From GCA-2729515 sp036336695 (GTDB lineage: Bacteria; Myxococcota_A; UBA9160; SMWR01), in assembly GCA_036336695.1 (NCBI GenBank), contig JAYZFQ010000011.1:1-58560 (forward strand): 58,560 nucleotides of DNA, read 5' to 3'. Every line of letters starts with the position of its first letter. The stretch's first letter is position 1. Of this stretch, positions 31,416 through 39,665 are shown one piece after another. The notes under the pieces were generated by a model. The model saw only the letters and a list, made by a program, of their open reading frames with translations. It searched no databases and was not told where the DNA came from. The translations under genes and the position numbers were made by a program.

Positions 31416-31718
31416 ATGCCCGCAACGCCCCCGAAGAGGCAGCCCGCCACATTCCGGCCGCGCTTCACCCTGAGCCTACTCTACCTCGCGGGACTGTTCT
31501 TCGTGTACTGCTTGATCCTGATTGCACCGGAACTGGGAGAGATCGCCCGGCCGGCGGGCCCCGGGGAGGAAGCTGCGATGAAGGAGGCCGCCGCCGAGGC
31601 CGCACGCCGCGCCATTCGTCCCAGGCTCCCCATCGCGATCGCCCTGGCCGTCGCGACGCTCTTCCTCGGCGCGAAGACCGGGTTCCTGCCCGGCCTGACC
31701 CCGCCAAAACCCCGTTAG
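31416..31718 (+). CDS. Small two-helix membrane protein
   Basis: A 100-residue protein with two predicted membrane helices: FTLSLLYLAGLFFVYCLILI near residues 19-38 and IAIALAVATLFLG near 77-90, separated by an acidic/alanine-rich loop. No family is recognised. It diverges from polA with only about 29 bp between start codons. ATG at 31416 is preferred, 9 nt after TACGCT (31401-31406); an in-frame GTG at 31398 is an alternative. The similar codon bias to its neighbours and the clean hydrophobic pattern support a real gene, but homology evidence is lacking. Confidence 0.55.
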   Translation: MPATPPKRQPATFRPRFTLSLLYLAGLFFVYCLILIAPELGEIARPAGPGEEAAMKEAAAEAARRAIRPRLPIAIALAVATLFLGAKTGFLPGLTPPKPR

Positions 31719-31730
31719 ACCGGGCCGGGA

Positions 31731-31973
31731 CTAGGCGATATGGGATGCGACGTAGCGCTCCACGTCGGCAACCGTGCGAATCGTCTGGGCCTCTTCGTCC
31801 GGGACCTCGATGTCGAATTCGTCTTCGAGTTGCATCACCAACTCCACGACGTCGAGAGAGTCGGCACCCAGATCGTCGAGAATGTTCGAATCCGAGTGGA
31901 CCTGCGAAACCTCGACACCCAGCTGCTGGGAAACGAGGGCACGAACCCGGTCTCCGACTTCGGCCGCCACCAT
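31731..31973 (-). CDS. acpP: Acyl carrier protein
   Basis: An 80-residue acyl carrier protein with the phosphopantetheine attachment motif in DDLGADSLDVVELVM, so the serine would carry the prosthetic group. Helix II/III acidic residues EDEFDIEVPDEEA are typical of type-II fatty-acid ACPs. ATG at 31971-31973 is preceded by AGGCGGA. The gene stands apart from other fab genes; its neighbours are tetR and gamma-carbonic anhydrase. It could be the housekeeping ACP or a specialised carrier. Confidence 0.9.
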   Translation of the reverse strand: MVAAEVGDRVRALVSQQLGVEVSQVHSDSNILDDLGADSLDVVELVMQLEDEFDIEVPDEEAQTIRTVADVERYVASHIA

Positions 31974-31993
31974 TCCGCCTGCCTCCGGACCAG

Positions 31994-32022
31994 ACGGTCC
32001 CCGACGCGGCACGGGGTGTCAA
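31994..32022 (-). promoter_or_regulatory. Candidate promoter of the acyl carrier protein gene
   Basis: On the minus strand a perfect -35 TTGACA (32017-32022) is followed 17 bp later by GACCGT, a poor -10. The leader before the ATG would be about 14 nt and contains the ribosome site. Confidence 0.35.
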
Positions 32023-32038
32023 CCATCGCGCCGGCCGG

Positions 32039-32680
32039 TCAAGCCAGTCGGGATGCCCCCGACCCCGCCCCGAGACCTCGCACGAACACCTCGATCGCGT
32101 CCTCGTAGGTTTCTGCGAGCGGCACCCGCCGGAGCTTGCGCCGGGTCGAAGAGGTCTCGGTCTGAATCAAGGCGTTGGCCATCGTCCACAACAGGTTGGC
32201 CATTTGCCAGGAATCGCACGGAGCGAACGACCCGTCCTTCACGCCCCGCTCGATGATCTCGGCCAGGATCGCCAAGCAGCGCTCCCAGAGCCGCGCCACC
32301 TCGTCGACGACGCCCGATGGGAGCTCTCCGATGACGGCCTGGTTCTCGATCGCCCAGAAGATCTGGAAATACTCGCGGTTTTCCACGTAGTGATTGAAAT
32401 AGAACCGCGCCGTGCCGCGCATCTGCTCGGGGGCCGGAACCTCGAGGTGGACGGATTCGCGCATCTTCTGCTCGAAGATGGCGCCGTTGTGCGCGAGGAC
32501 CGCAACGTAGAGTTCGGCCTTGCTCTCGAAGTAGCGGTAGAGCGTGCCCTTGGCGACGCCGGCCCGTTCGGCCACCTCGTCGAGGTTTGCCTGCATGAAC
32601 CCGTCCCGGAAGAAGACCTCGCGCGCCGACTCCAGGATGCGGCGACGCGACTCGGCCTTCTTCTCTTCACGAAGCGGCAT
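32039..32680 (-). CDS. TetR/AcrR family transcriptional regulator
   Basis: A 213-residue regulator. The N-terminal helix-turn-helix is typical TetR: RRRILESAREVFFRDGF, then LDEVAERAGVAKGTLYRYFE with SKAELYVAVL. The C-terminal ligand domain (about 60-200) is rich in aromatic residues (FYFNHYVENREYFQIFWAIE) and resembles YcdC/FadR-like TetR regulators of fatty-acid genes. Its start overlaps the end of the gamma-carbonic anhydrase gene by 14 bp, so it is co-transcribed from upstream. With an ACP gene directly downstream, lipid-related control is possible but only inferred. Confidence 0.9.
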   Translation of the reverse strand: MPLREEKKAESRRRILESAREVFFRDGFMQANLDEVAERAGVAKGTLYRYFESKAELYVAVLAHNGAIFEQKMRESVHLEVPAPEQMRGTARFYFNHYVENREYFQIFWAIENQAVIGELPSGVVDEVARLWERCLAILAEIIERGVKDGSFAPCDSWQMANLLWTMANALIQTETSSTRRKLRRVPLAETYEDAIEVFVRGLGAGSGASRLA

Positions 32681-33218
32681 GGTGTTCTTTCGCCGTCGTT
32701 ACATACGACAGGGTAGTCTTCCGGTTCCGTTCGCGCTCCGCCGGAGTCAATTCGCGCACCGGGCGCGCGGGGACGCCCATCACGAGGCTGCCGGGCGCGA
32801 CTTCTGTGCCCGGCGTGACGACCGCACCCGCCCCGACAACCGCCTCGAAACCAATGCGCGCACCGTCGAGGACGATCGCACCGATACCGATCAACGCGCC
32901 CTCTTCCACGACGCAGCCGTGAACGGTCGCACGATGGCCCACCGTCACCTCGTCGCCAATCTCGCAGGAAAACCGATCCCGCGTCACGTGCACCACGCAC
33001 TGGTCCTGCAGATTCGTTCGCGCACCGACGCGAATCGAATGCACATCGCCCCGCAAGACGCTGCCGTACCAGACGCTCGAATCGGGACCGATCGACACGT
33101 CCCCCACCACCACGGCTCCCGGTGCCAACCAGGCGCTGGTATCGATGCGCGGCCAGATACCAGCGAAGGGTCGGAGAATCGGGGCCGAGATCTCAGGCGC
33201 CGACTTCGTCGCTCCCAT
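32667..33218 (-). CDS. Gamma-class carbonic anhydrase family protein
   Basis: A 183-residue left-handed beta-helix protein of the YrdA/PaaY/CaiE group. Hexapeptide repeats run from AWLAPGAVVVGDVSIGPDS to GSLVMGVPARPVREL. Three histidines in the expected metal positions occur in CVVHVTRDR, VTVGHRA and TVHGC. Members may act as zinc or iron carbonic anhydrases or thioesterase-like enzymes. The start at 33216-33218 overlaps the end of cysK by 26 bp, indicating translational coupling. Confidence 0.88.
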   Translation of the reverse strand: MGATKSAPEISAPILRPFAGIWPRIDTSAWLAPGAVVVGDVSIGPDSSVWYGSVLRGDVHSIRVGARTNLQDQCVVHVTRDRFSCEIGDEVTVGHRATVHGCVVEEGALIGIGAIVLDGARIGFEAVVGAGAVVTPGTEVAPGSLVMGVPARPVRELTPAERERNRKTTLSYVTTAKEHHAAS

Positions 33219-34152
33219 CGTAACGGAACGGGTCGAAGAGCTTGGTCTGGATGTAGCGCTCGCCGAAGCTCGGAACGATCGCCACGATCAGCCCGAGATC
33301 CTTGCCCTCTCCCTCGGCGTACTTCAAGGCCGCCGTCACCGCCGCCCCGGAAGAAATTCCGCACAGGATGCCTTCTTCCTGTGCCAACCGACGCGCCATG
33401 TCGAGGGCCTCGTCATTCTCGACGGGAACCACTGCATCCAGGAGATCCGTCTCGAGCACGTCGGGAACGAAACCCGCGCCGATGCCCTGAATCACGTGGG
33501 GCGAGGGCTTTCCACCCGAGAGCACCGGACTCGCCGCGGGCTCCACGGCGACTGCACGGAACGAGGGCTTGCGCTCCTTGAGCACCTGGGCGACGCCCGT
33601 CACGGTCCCCCCGGTCCCGACGCCGGCGATGAGCGCATCGATCTCGCCATCGGTGTCCTCCCACAATTCCTCGGCCGTCGTCTTGCGGTGGACTTCCGGG
33701 TTGGCCGGGTTCTTGAACTGCTGGGGCATGAACGCGTTCGGGATCGATTGGGCCAACTCGTTGGCCTTGTCGATCGCACCGGGCATGCCCTTGGAGGGAT
33801 CCGTCAGCACCAGCTTCGCGCCGAAGGCGCGCAGAACCGCGCGCCGCTCGGGGCTCATGGACTCGGGCATGGTCAACACGCAGTCGTAGCCCTTGACCGC
33901 CGCCACGAACGCGAGCGCGATCCCGGTGTTGCCGCTCGTCGGCTCGACGAGCACCGTCTCCCCGGGCTGGATCAGGCCGTCGCGTTCTGCCGCTTCGATC
34001 ATGGCCAGGCCGATGCGGTCCTTCACGCTGTTGGCGGGGTTCTGACTCTCGAGTTTCACCGCGATCTGTGGCTTCACCCCAGCCGCGACCCGGTTGAGCC
34101 GCACGAGGGGGGTTCGTCCGATCAGTTCGCTGATATCGTTCGCGATGTTCAT
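33193..34152 (-). CDS. cysK: Cysteine synthase A (O-acetylserine sulfhydrylase)
   Basis: A 319-residue PLP enzyme of the CysK/CysM family. It opens DISELIGRTPLVRLNRV; the PLP lysine is in NPANSVKDRIG (Lys44), followed by the substrate loop EPTSGNTGIALA, the phosphate cradle GVGTGGTVTG and the C-terminal GISSGAAVTAAL serine. It makes cysteine from O-acetylserine and sulfide in the cytoplasm. ATG at 34150-34152 has AGGAGA upstream, and a plausible promoter at 34183-34212 gives a leader of about 24 nt. It heads the cysK, gamma-CA, tetR run. Confidence 0.93.
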   Translation of the reverse strand: MNIANDISELIGRTPLVRLNRVAAGVKPQIAVKLESQNPANSVKDRIGLAMIEAAERDGLIQPGETVLVEPTSGNTGIALAFVAAVKGYDCVLTMPESMSPERRAVLRAFGAKLVLTDPSKGMPGAIDKANELAQSIPNAFMPQQFKNPANPEVHRKTTAEELWEDTDGEIDALIAGVGTGGTVTGVAQVLKERKPSFRAVAVEPAASPVLSGGKPSPHVIQGIGAGFVPDVLETDLLDAVVPVENDEALDMARRLAQEEGILCGISSGAAVTAALKYAEGEGKDLGLIVAIVPSFGERYIQTKLFDPFRYDGSDEVGA

Positions 34153-34182
34153 CTGGTGGGGTCTCCTGTCTCGAAGGCGCCG

Positions 34183-34212
34183 AGGATACACTCCCCTGCG
34201 GGGAATTGTCAT
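34183..34212 (-). promoter_or_regulatory. Candidate sigma-70 promoter of cysK
   Basis: Minus-strand ATGACA (34207-34212) and TATCCT (34183-34188) with an 18-bp spacer that contains a small CCCC/GGGG inverted repeat. The -35 overlaps the truD stop. Confidence 0.45.
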
Positions 34213-35186
34213 CCGGCGCGGACCGGCTCGATCGCCAGGAGTTCCTCGACGAGGACGCTGGCATAACTCCCGGCTGGCAGGACGAAACGCAGGTGCAAGG
34301 CGCTCCCGGCGCGCTGGCTCTCGGCATCCCGCGGCCAGGCGCGGAGAGGACGCCGGCCGCCGCGAAGACGGAGCCCACGGGGCAAGGGTCCCCCCAATTC
34401 CACGCCCCGCGCTGCGAGCGCGTTTCGCTCACGTTCCGCCGGTGGGCCGACGGGCGTCATCACACGAGTTCCGAAGATCGGACCCGTGGCACTGATCTCC
34501 AAGCGGTCGGCCCGCGGCTGTTCGGATTCCGGGTCTTCGACAACGAACAAGCCCCCGCTCTCGTGCACCACCGCGACGTCGCCCGCCTCGAGACAGGCGC
34601 CCGCGTCACGCCGGGAAGCGAGCACGTCGTTGAACACCGCCGACTGCAGCGCCGAGACGAGGAAGCGCGCGCGGCGTCGGTCCCGCATCGCGGTTTCGCC
34701 CGCCAGGACCTGGCGGCCGACTTCGGCATTCCCGCCGTCTCGACCGAAACGCTGGCTGCCGAACCGATTCGGAAAGCCCCGAGCGGCGAACGCTTCCAGC
34801 CTCTCCGCGGCCCGGGACGACTCGGCACCCGGGAGATCGCGAAGCACGAGGGCGAAGCGGTTGCCCGCGAGTTGCCCCACCCGGAGCTTGTGCTCGTGCG
34901 GCACGGCCGAGAGCACCCGCACGCCGTCGCGCGCGAAGGTACGCGCCGACTCGGGGGAGAAACCCGGAACCGAAAACCACTGGGTGGTCACCGCAAAGCG
35001 GTCCTTGCGGCCGGCGTAGCCCACGTCTCGAGGCCGCACACCGGCGGCCCGCGCGAGTTCGCGCGCCACCTCTTCGGTACTGCGGCGAATTTTTTCGACG
35101 TGCAGGTAGGTGTGCTCGCCTTTCCCCGAGGCCGGGAAGAGCGGGATCTCTTCGACGCGAAAGTCTTCCGGCGCCGCGAACCTCAC
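34209..35186 (-). CDS. truD: tRNA pseudouridine synthase TruD
   Basis: A 325-residue TruD-family enzyme that would make pseudouridine 13 in tRNA-Glu and related tRNAs. Family landmarks: PEDFRVEEIPLFPASGKGEH, the catalytic aspartate in GVRPRDVGYAGRKDRFAVT, GNRFALVLR and FPNRFGSQRFG, the RF/QRFG block unique to TruD. The GTG at 35184-35186 is chosen because it overlaps the rnhB stop as GTGA and homology starts there. Slightly shorter than E. coli TruD (349), with a reduced insertion domain. It belongs to the lpxD-rnhB-truD run. Confidence 0.9.
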   Translation of the reverse strand: MRFAAPEDFRVEEIPLFPASGKGEHTYLHVEKIRRSTEEVARELARAAGVRPRDVGYAGRKDRFAVTTQWFSVPGFSPESARTFARDGVRVLSAVPHEHKLRVGQLAGNRFALVLRDLPGAESSRAAERLEAFAARGFPNRFGSQRFGRDGGNAEVGRQVLAGETAMRDRRRARFLVSALQSAVFNDVLASRRDAGACLEAGDVAVVHESGGLFVVEDPESEQPRADRLEISATGPIFGTRVMTPVGPPAERERNALAARGVELGGPLPRGLRLRGGRRPLRAWPRDAESQRAGSALHLRFVLPAGSYASVLVEELLAIEPVRAG

Positions 35187-36010
35187 GCCGGGGCCGAGCC
35201 GCCAACGGGCGCAAACGACCGCCGATGGTCCGGCGTCGGCCCGAGGCGTTCCAGGGCCGCCAGGTGTTCGCGTGTCCCGTATCCCTTGTGGCGTTCGAAG
35301 CCGTACCCCGGGTAGCGCTCGGCCAGGCGGGTCATCCATTCGTCCCGATAGACCTTGGCCACGATGGACGCCGCGGCGATGCTGCCCTCGAGACGGTCCC
35401 CCCCGACGATCGCGGTCTGGGGCACGTCGAGACCCGGAATCGTCCGGGCGTCCACGAGCACGTGGTCCGGCATCACCGACAGATCCGCAACCGCGCGTTC
35501 CATCGCGAGCAGGCCGGCGCGGTACACGTTGATGCGATCCAACTCCTGGGACGAGACGAAGCCGATCCCAACGGCAATCGCCTGCTCGCGGATCGCCATG
35601 CCCAGTCTCGTCCGGTTCTGGGGCGTCAGCCGCTTGGAGTCGTCGAGACCCGCCAGGTCGACGCGCTCCGGAAACACCACCGCGCCCGCCACCACCGGGC
35701 CGGCAAGCGGCCCCATGCCCACTTCGTCCACCCCCGCGACGTGCTGCGCACCGGCATTTCGGAGTTGCCGCTCGCGGGCGAACAACTGTTGCTGCCGGTG
35801 ATGCTCGCGACGCAGCTTTTCCCGGCGCCGACGCGCCGTCTCAGCGAGCGCCCGCGCTCCCGCTCGCGAATCGACCGCAAGCGCTTCGGCCAGGCGCTCG
35901 AGGGACTCTCCGCTCGTTTCCGCAGAAACGCGCCGCCGCAACGCCCCCAGCGACTCGCGGCCGACCTGCCCCAGAAACCCCGCCGGCGGCCCGGAAGACT
36001 CGTCCCTCAC
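35183..36010 (-). CDS. rnhB: Ribonuclease HII with N-terminal extension and a GMG motif
   Basis: A 275-residue type-2 RNase H that cuts RNA in RNA-DNA hybrids and single ribonucleotides. The catalytic core starts near residue 92 with VAGVDEVGMGPLAGPVVAGA (Asp95, Glu96). Further landmarks are LDDSKRLTP, VLVDARTIPG, and ASIVAKVYRDEWM with GFERHKGYGTREH. The usual Gly-Arg-Gly contact motif is Gly-Met-Gly here (98-100). About 88 extra N-terminal residues form a basic, helix-rich extension. The start overlaps the lpxD stop as ATGA. Confidence 0.9.
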   Translation of the reverse strand: MRDESSGPPAGFLGQVGRESLGALRRRVSAETSGESLERLAEALAVDSRAGARALAETARRRREKLRREHHRQQQLFARERQLRNAGAQHVAGVDEVGMGPLAGPVVAGAVVFPERVDLAGLDDSKRLTPQNRTRLGMAIREQAIAVGIGFVSSQELDRINVYRAGLLAMERAVADLSVMPDHVLVDARTIPGLDVPQTAIVGGDRLEGSIAAASIVAKVYRDEWMTRLAERYPGYGFERHKGYGTREHLAALERLGPTPDHRRSFAPVGGSAPA

Positions 36011-37056
36011 CGCGGCGTCTCGCCGGAATCCGACGTGTCGGGCGGGGTTCCGCGTTCGAGCGCGCGAACCCGGGCGAACAGGTCCGGAAGCCGACGCAAC
36101 GCGGCCCAGAGCCGACGCGTTCGGGCGAGATCGTCGTGGGGGGTTCCGAGCACGCGGCCTCCCGCCGGTACATCGGCGGTGACCCCGGACTGGGGACCGA
36201 TGTAGGCGCCGTCCCCCACCCGGACATGATCCACGATGCCCGCCTGGGAAAGCACGAGCGCGCGAGTTCCGATGCGCACGCTTCCCGCCAGGCCGACCTG
36301 CGCCGTCAGAATCGCGTCCTCCCCGACGTCGCAGTTGTGCGCCACCATCACCAGGTCATCCAGCTTCGCGCCGCGTCTCAGGCGCGTGTCGCCCAGCGTA
36401 CCCCGGTCCACCGTCGCATTCGCGCCGATCTCCACGTCGTCCTCGACGACCACGCGACCCACTTGCGGAATCGCCTGGAAACGCCCCTCCTCGTCCACGG
36501 CGTAGCCGAAGCCGTCCGCGCCGAGCACGACCCCCGGCTGCAGCACGACGCGATCGCCGAGCTCGGTCCCCTCCCGGAGCACGCAGCCCGCATGCAGCGT
36601 GCAGTCCGCACCGATGCGCACCGCGGCGTAGAGACTCACGTTGGCGTACAACACGCTGCGCGGCCCGAGGCAAACCCCTGCACCCACGAAACACCCGGGT
36701 CCGACAGAGGCCGTCGGGTCCACCTGGGCATCGGCATGGACCGTGGCGGCCGGATCCACGCCCGCGGCCGGCCGGACCTCCGGCACGAGGATCCGCGTGG
36801 CACGCGCGAAATCGAGGCCCGGCTGGGGAGACCGGATCACGGCCAGGGGACCCGTCTCGATGCCCGGCGGTGCGATCACCGCAGCAGCACGGCTCGTCTC
36901 GAGGGAAGCTGCATAGGCCGCATCTCGCACGAACGTCAAATCGCCCGGTTGCGCGCTCTCGATCGCACCCACGCCGCGGATTTCGACCGTCCCGTCCCCT
37001 TCGACGGATCGGCCGAGGCGCTCTGCGAGCTGCGCCAGGCGGATCGCCGCCGCCAC
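36007..37056 (-). CDS. lpxD: UDP-3-O-(3-hydroxyacyl)glucosamine N-acyltransferase LpxD
   Basis: A 349-residue lipid A enzyme that transfers a hydroxyacyl chain from ACP to the glucosamine N. The N-terminal uridine-binding domain has VGAIESAQPGDLTFVRD. The left-handed beta-helix follows (VGPGCFVGAGVCLGPRSVLY onward) with the active histidine in VMVAHNCDVGEDA and the FGYA segment GADGFGYAVDEEGRF. It shows that the cell makes lipid A. The start is GTG at 37054-37056. fabZ, lpxA and lpxB are not adjacent; rnhB follows directly with a 4-bp overlap. Confidence 0.95.
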   Translation of the reverse strand: MAAAIRLAQLAERLGRSVEGDGTVEIRGVGAIESAQPGDLTFVRDAAYAASLETSRAAAVIAPPGIETGPLAVIRSPQPGLDFARATRILVPEVRPAAGVDPAATVHADAQVDPTASVGPGCFVGAGVCLGPRSVLYANVSLYAAVRIGADCTLHAGCVLREGTELGDRVVLQPGVVLGADGFGYAVDEEGRFQAIPQVGRVVVEDDVEIGANATVDRGTLGDTRLRRGAKLDDLVMVAHNCDVGEDAILTAQVGLAGSVRIGTRALVLSQAGIVDHVRVGDGAYIGPQSGVTADVPAGGRVLGTPHDDLARTRRLWAALRRLPDLFARVRALERGTPPDTSDSGETPR

Positions 37057-37064
37057 GACCGGGG

Positions 37065-37886
37065 TCAGCGCGCGAGCAGGACCGCGATCGGCGACGTGCG
37101 CACGACCGCAGCCGAGTTGCTGCCCAGGAAGTACTCGGTGATGCGATTGCGAGCGAACGCACCCATCACGATCATGCCAGCACGTACCTCGCGCGCCGCG
37201 TCGACGAGCTTCACATCCGGGCGTCCGAGGGTGGACTGGACCTCCCGCAACGGCGCCGGGAGCGCATTGAGGAGTTCGCGCACTTCCGACACCCGCGCGT
37301 TGGCTCTCCCCTTGTCCTTCGAATCGACGAATACGTGGACTTGTTCGGAAAGCTTCTGCGCCAGGTCGAGCGCCACGCCGGCTGCGATCCGCGAACCCGG
37401 CGAGCCATCGAAACCCAGCATGATCGGTCCGGAGAGCTGCGCGCCGGCAGGGACGACCAGGGCCGACTTGGCCGTCTTGCGAATCACGCCGTTGACCGTG
37501 GATCCGATCAGGCCGGTCCGGTAGCCCTTGCCCTGTCCGTCTCGGCCCAGCACCAGGAGATCCGCCTGCTGGCCCCGTTCGACGATCAGGTCGTCCGCGA
37601 TTCCCTGGACGGACTCGAAGTGGCTTTCGACCCCCTGGCTGCGGGCGTGCTCCACCACGCGACGCCCGACCGCGTCGGCGCGGCTCTTGAGATAGGCGGC
37701 CAGGGGCTCGCTGGCCGGCGGCGCCACCCCGAGGCCATCCTCGCGGAAGCCGCGGGCCAGCCGCTCCTCCACGACGGACAAACCGAGCAGACGGGCCCGG
37801 CTGCGCTGGGCGAGAGCCGTCGCAAAACGCTCGGCCGCCGATGCGACCTCCGAACCGTCACTTGCCAACAGGATCGTCGAAATCAT
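37065..37886 (-). CDS. Tandem universal stress protein
   Basis: A 273-residue protein with two UspA domains. Domain 1 begins ISTILLASDGSEVASAAERF and ends DLLVLGRDGQGKGYRTGLIG then STVNGVIRKTAKSALVVP, close to the ATP-binding GxxGxxxxGS(V/T) pattern. Domain 2 begins PIMLGFDGSPGSRIAAGVAL and ends MIVMGAFARNRITEYFLGSN, a divergent nucleotide loop. Usp proteins modulate stress survival and may bind ATP. ATG at 37884-37886 has GGAGAAAG upstream. It lies between the aldehyde dehydrogenase and lpxD in the same orientation. Confidence 0.88.
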   Translation of the reverse strand: MISTILLASDGSEVASAAERFATALAQRSRARLLGLSVVEERLARGFREDGLGVAPPASEPLAAYLKSRADAVGRRVVEHARSQGVESHFESVQGIADDLIVERGQQADLLVLGRDGQGKGYRTGLIGSTVNGVIRKTAKSALVVPAGAQLSGPIMLGFDGSPGSRIAAGVALDLAQKLSEQVHVFVDSKDKGRANARVSEVRELLNALPAPLREVQSTLGRPDVKLVDAAREVRAGMIVMGAFARNRITEYFLGSNSAAVVRTSPIAVLLAR

Positions 37887-37917
37887 CGCTTTCTCCGCAC
37901 CGACGGGCCCGCTTCCC

Positions 37918-39450
37918 TCAGGAAAGCCAGCGCCCGAGCGAGGTTCCCCACACAAACCGGATCACCCGCTTGATCATGGAAAGAGTCCGCTGCGAATACG
38001 GGAACCAGAGCGCCTCGCTCCGGCCCCCGACCCGATCGATCAGGATCGACTGGACCTCGCAGTAGCCACGCAACCCGAAGGCACCGTTCACACGCCCGAT
38101 GCCGCTGTCCTTCACGCCACCGAACGGCGACTCGGCCACCGCATAGGTGATCATGCAGTCGTTTACGACGACACTGCCCGAGTCGATCGACCGAGCCATC
38201 TCGGTTCCCTTGTGCTTGTTCCGGGTCCAGACGTTCGCGTTCAGCCCGTAGTCAGAATCGTTGGCAAGCCGCAACGCCTCGGCTTCGTCCGGAACCCGCA
38301 TGATCGGAAGCACCGGACCGAACGTCTCTTCGCGCATCACACGCATGTCCTGGGTAACGTCCACGAGGATCGTCGGCTCGTAGAAATAGCCGGACTCGTT
38401 CGGATTGCGGCGGCCACCCGTAAGCACGCGGGCGCCTTGGGCCACCGCGTCCTCGACATGCGACTCGATGATGTCGAGTTGCCGCGGCAGAATGATCGAA
38501 CCGACGTCGAACTCTCCGTTTGCCCCCTGGCGGAGTTCGCCGGCCCGCTCGACACAGCGCCGCGTGAATTCTTCAGCGACTTCGTCGACCACGTAGACGC
38601 GCTCGGTCGAGATGCACACCTGACCGGAATTGCTGAAGGCGCCGAACACAGCGCCCCGCGACGCCCGATCGAGGTCCGCGTCTGCACACACGATCATCGG
38701 ATCCTTGCCGCCCAGTTCCAGGGTGCACGGCACCAGGTTCCGACCGCAGATTTCCGCCACGCGACGCCCGGTGGCCACACTGCCGGTGAAGGAGATCTTG
38801 TCGACGCCGCCCTCGACGAGTGCCTCGCCCGTCTGCCCGTCACCCGTCACAAGGTTGAACACACCCTCGGGCAGGCCGGCGGCGGAGAAGATCTCTTCAA
38901 TGCACTGGGCGGAAAACGGGGTCGCCTCAGAAGGTTTGAGCACGACAGCGTTGCCGGCCATCAGTGCCTGCGCAGTCGGATTGAGCGCCAGGACGAACGG
39001 GAAGTTCCACGGGGTAATGATGCCAACCACGCCAAGCGGCTTGTAGGCGATCCGCAGTTTCTTCGTCTTCAGCAGGTGCAACGGAACCGTTCTCTCGGCG
39101 AGAACCCGCTTCGCACGCTTTGCGTAGAACTGGAGCGCGTCGCAGGAGGTCATGACCTCCGTGGCGAGTGCTTCGACCCGAGGCTTCCCCGTCTCGCGCG
39201 TAATGACGTCGAGGATTTCTTCCTGGCGTTCGAGCAACACGCGCACGGCGCGCTGCAGGATGCGGCCCCGCTCGTCGAAGGAAAGTGCCGACCACGCCGG
39301 ACGGGCCTTCCGCGCGCGCTCGATCGCGGCATTCACATCCGCGGCCGACTTCACCTCGACTTCGCCGAGCGTTTCAAGCGTTGCCGGGTTGGCGAGACGC
39401 AGGCGACGCGTCCCGCCCTCGCTTCCGCCCAGTTGTTCGACAACCGCCAT
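37918..39450 (-). CDS. Aldehyde dehydrogenase family protein
   Basis: A 510-residue NAD(P)-dependent aldehyde dehydrogenase. Landmarks: IITPWNFPFVLALNPTAQAL, NAVVLKPSEATPFSA, ISFTGSVATGRRV, the catalytic glutamate in CTLELGGKDPMIV and the nucleophilic cysteine in NSGQVCISTERVYVV. The C-terminal extension (about 25 residues past the canonical end: WFPYSQRTLSMIKRV) is amphipathic and basic, which suggests membrane association as in long-chain or succinic-type relatives. ATG at 39448-39450 is preferred over an upstream ATG, since homology starts nearby and the promoter at 39522-39551 leaves a leader of about 65 nt. Confidence 0.9.
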   Translation of the reverse strand: MAVVEQLGGSEGGTRRLRLANPATLETLGEVEVKSAADVNAAIERARKARPAWSALSFDERGRILQRAVRVLLERQEEILDVITRETGKPRVEALATEVMTSCDALQFYAKRAKRVLAERTVPLHLLKTKKLRIAYKPLGVVGIITPWNFPFVLALNPTAQALMAGNAVVLKPSEATPFSAQCIEEIFSAAGLPEGVFNLVTGDGQTGEALVEGGVDKISFTGSVATGRRVAEICGRNLVPCTLELGGKDPMIVCADADLDRASRGAVFGAFSNSGQVCISTERVYVVDEVAEEFTRRCVERAGELRQGANGEFDVGSIILPRQLDIIESHVEDAVAQGARVLTGGRRNPNESGYFYEPTILVDVTQDMRVMREETFGPVLPIMRVPDEAEALRLANDSDYGLNANVWTRNKHKGTEMARSIDSGSVVVNDCMITYAVAESPFGGVKDSGIGRVNGAFGLRGYCEVQSILIDRVGGRSEALWFPYSQRTLSMIKRVIRFVWGTSLGRWLS

Positions 39451-39521
39451 ATCGACCCCAAACCCGCCGTGGCACCCGCCGGGTCCGTCCGCGGGGCGGG
39501 CGTCCCGGGGGGCAATCGAGG

Positions 39522-39551
39522 AGCCTACGCGACCCCCGCGGGAAAAGTCAA
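39522..39551 (-). promoter_or_regulatory. Candidate promoter of the aldehyde dehydrogenase gene
   Basis: Minus-strand TTGACT (39546-39551), an 18-bp spacer and TAGGCT (39522-39527). This is one of the better -35 matches in the window. The rest of the 215-bp spacer shows nothing recognisable. Confidence 0.45.
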
Positions 39552-39665
39552 TCAAGATGCGGGGGCCGTCATTCCGCGCGAGAACGCTGGTTCATGCCGC
39601 ATGGGCGAGGATCCAGGCCAGCGCGCGGCGGCCGCCCCCACCCGGCGCTCGCCTCCGGGAGCGAC

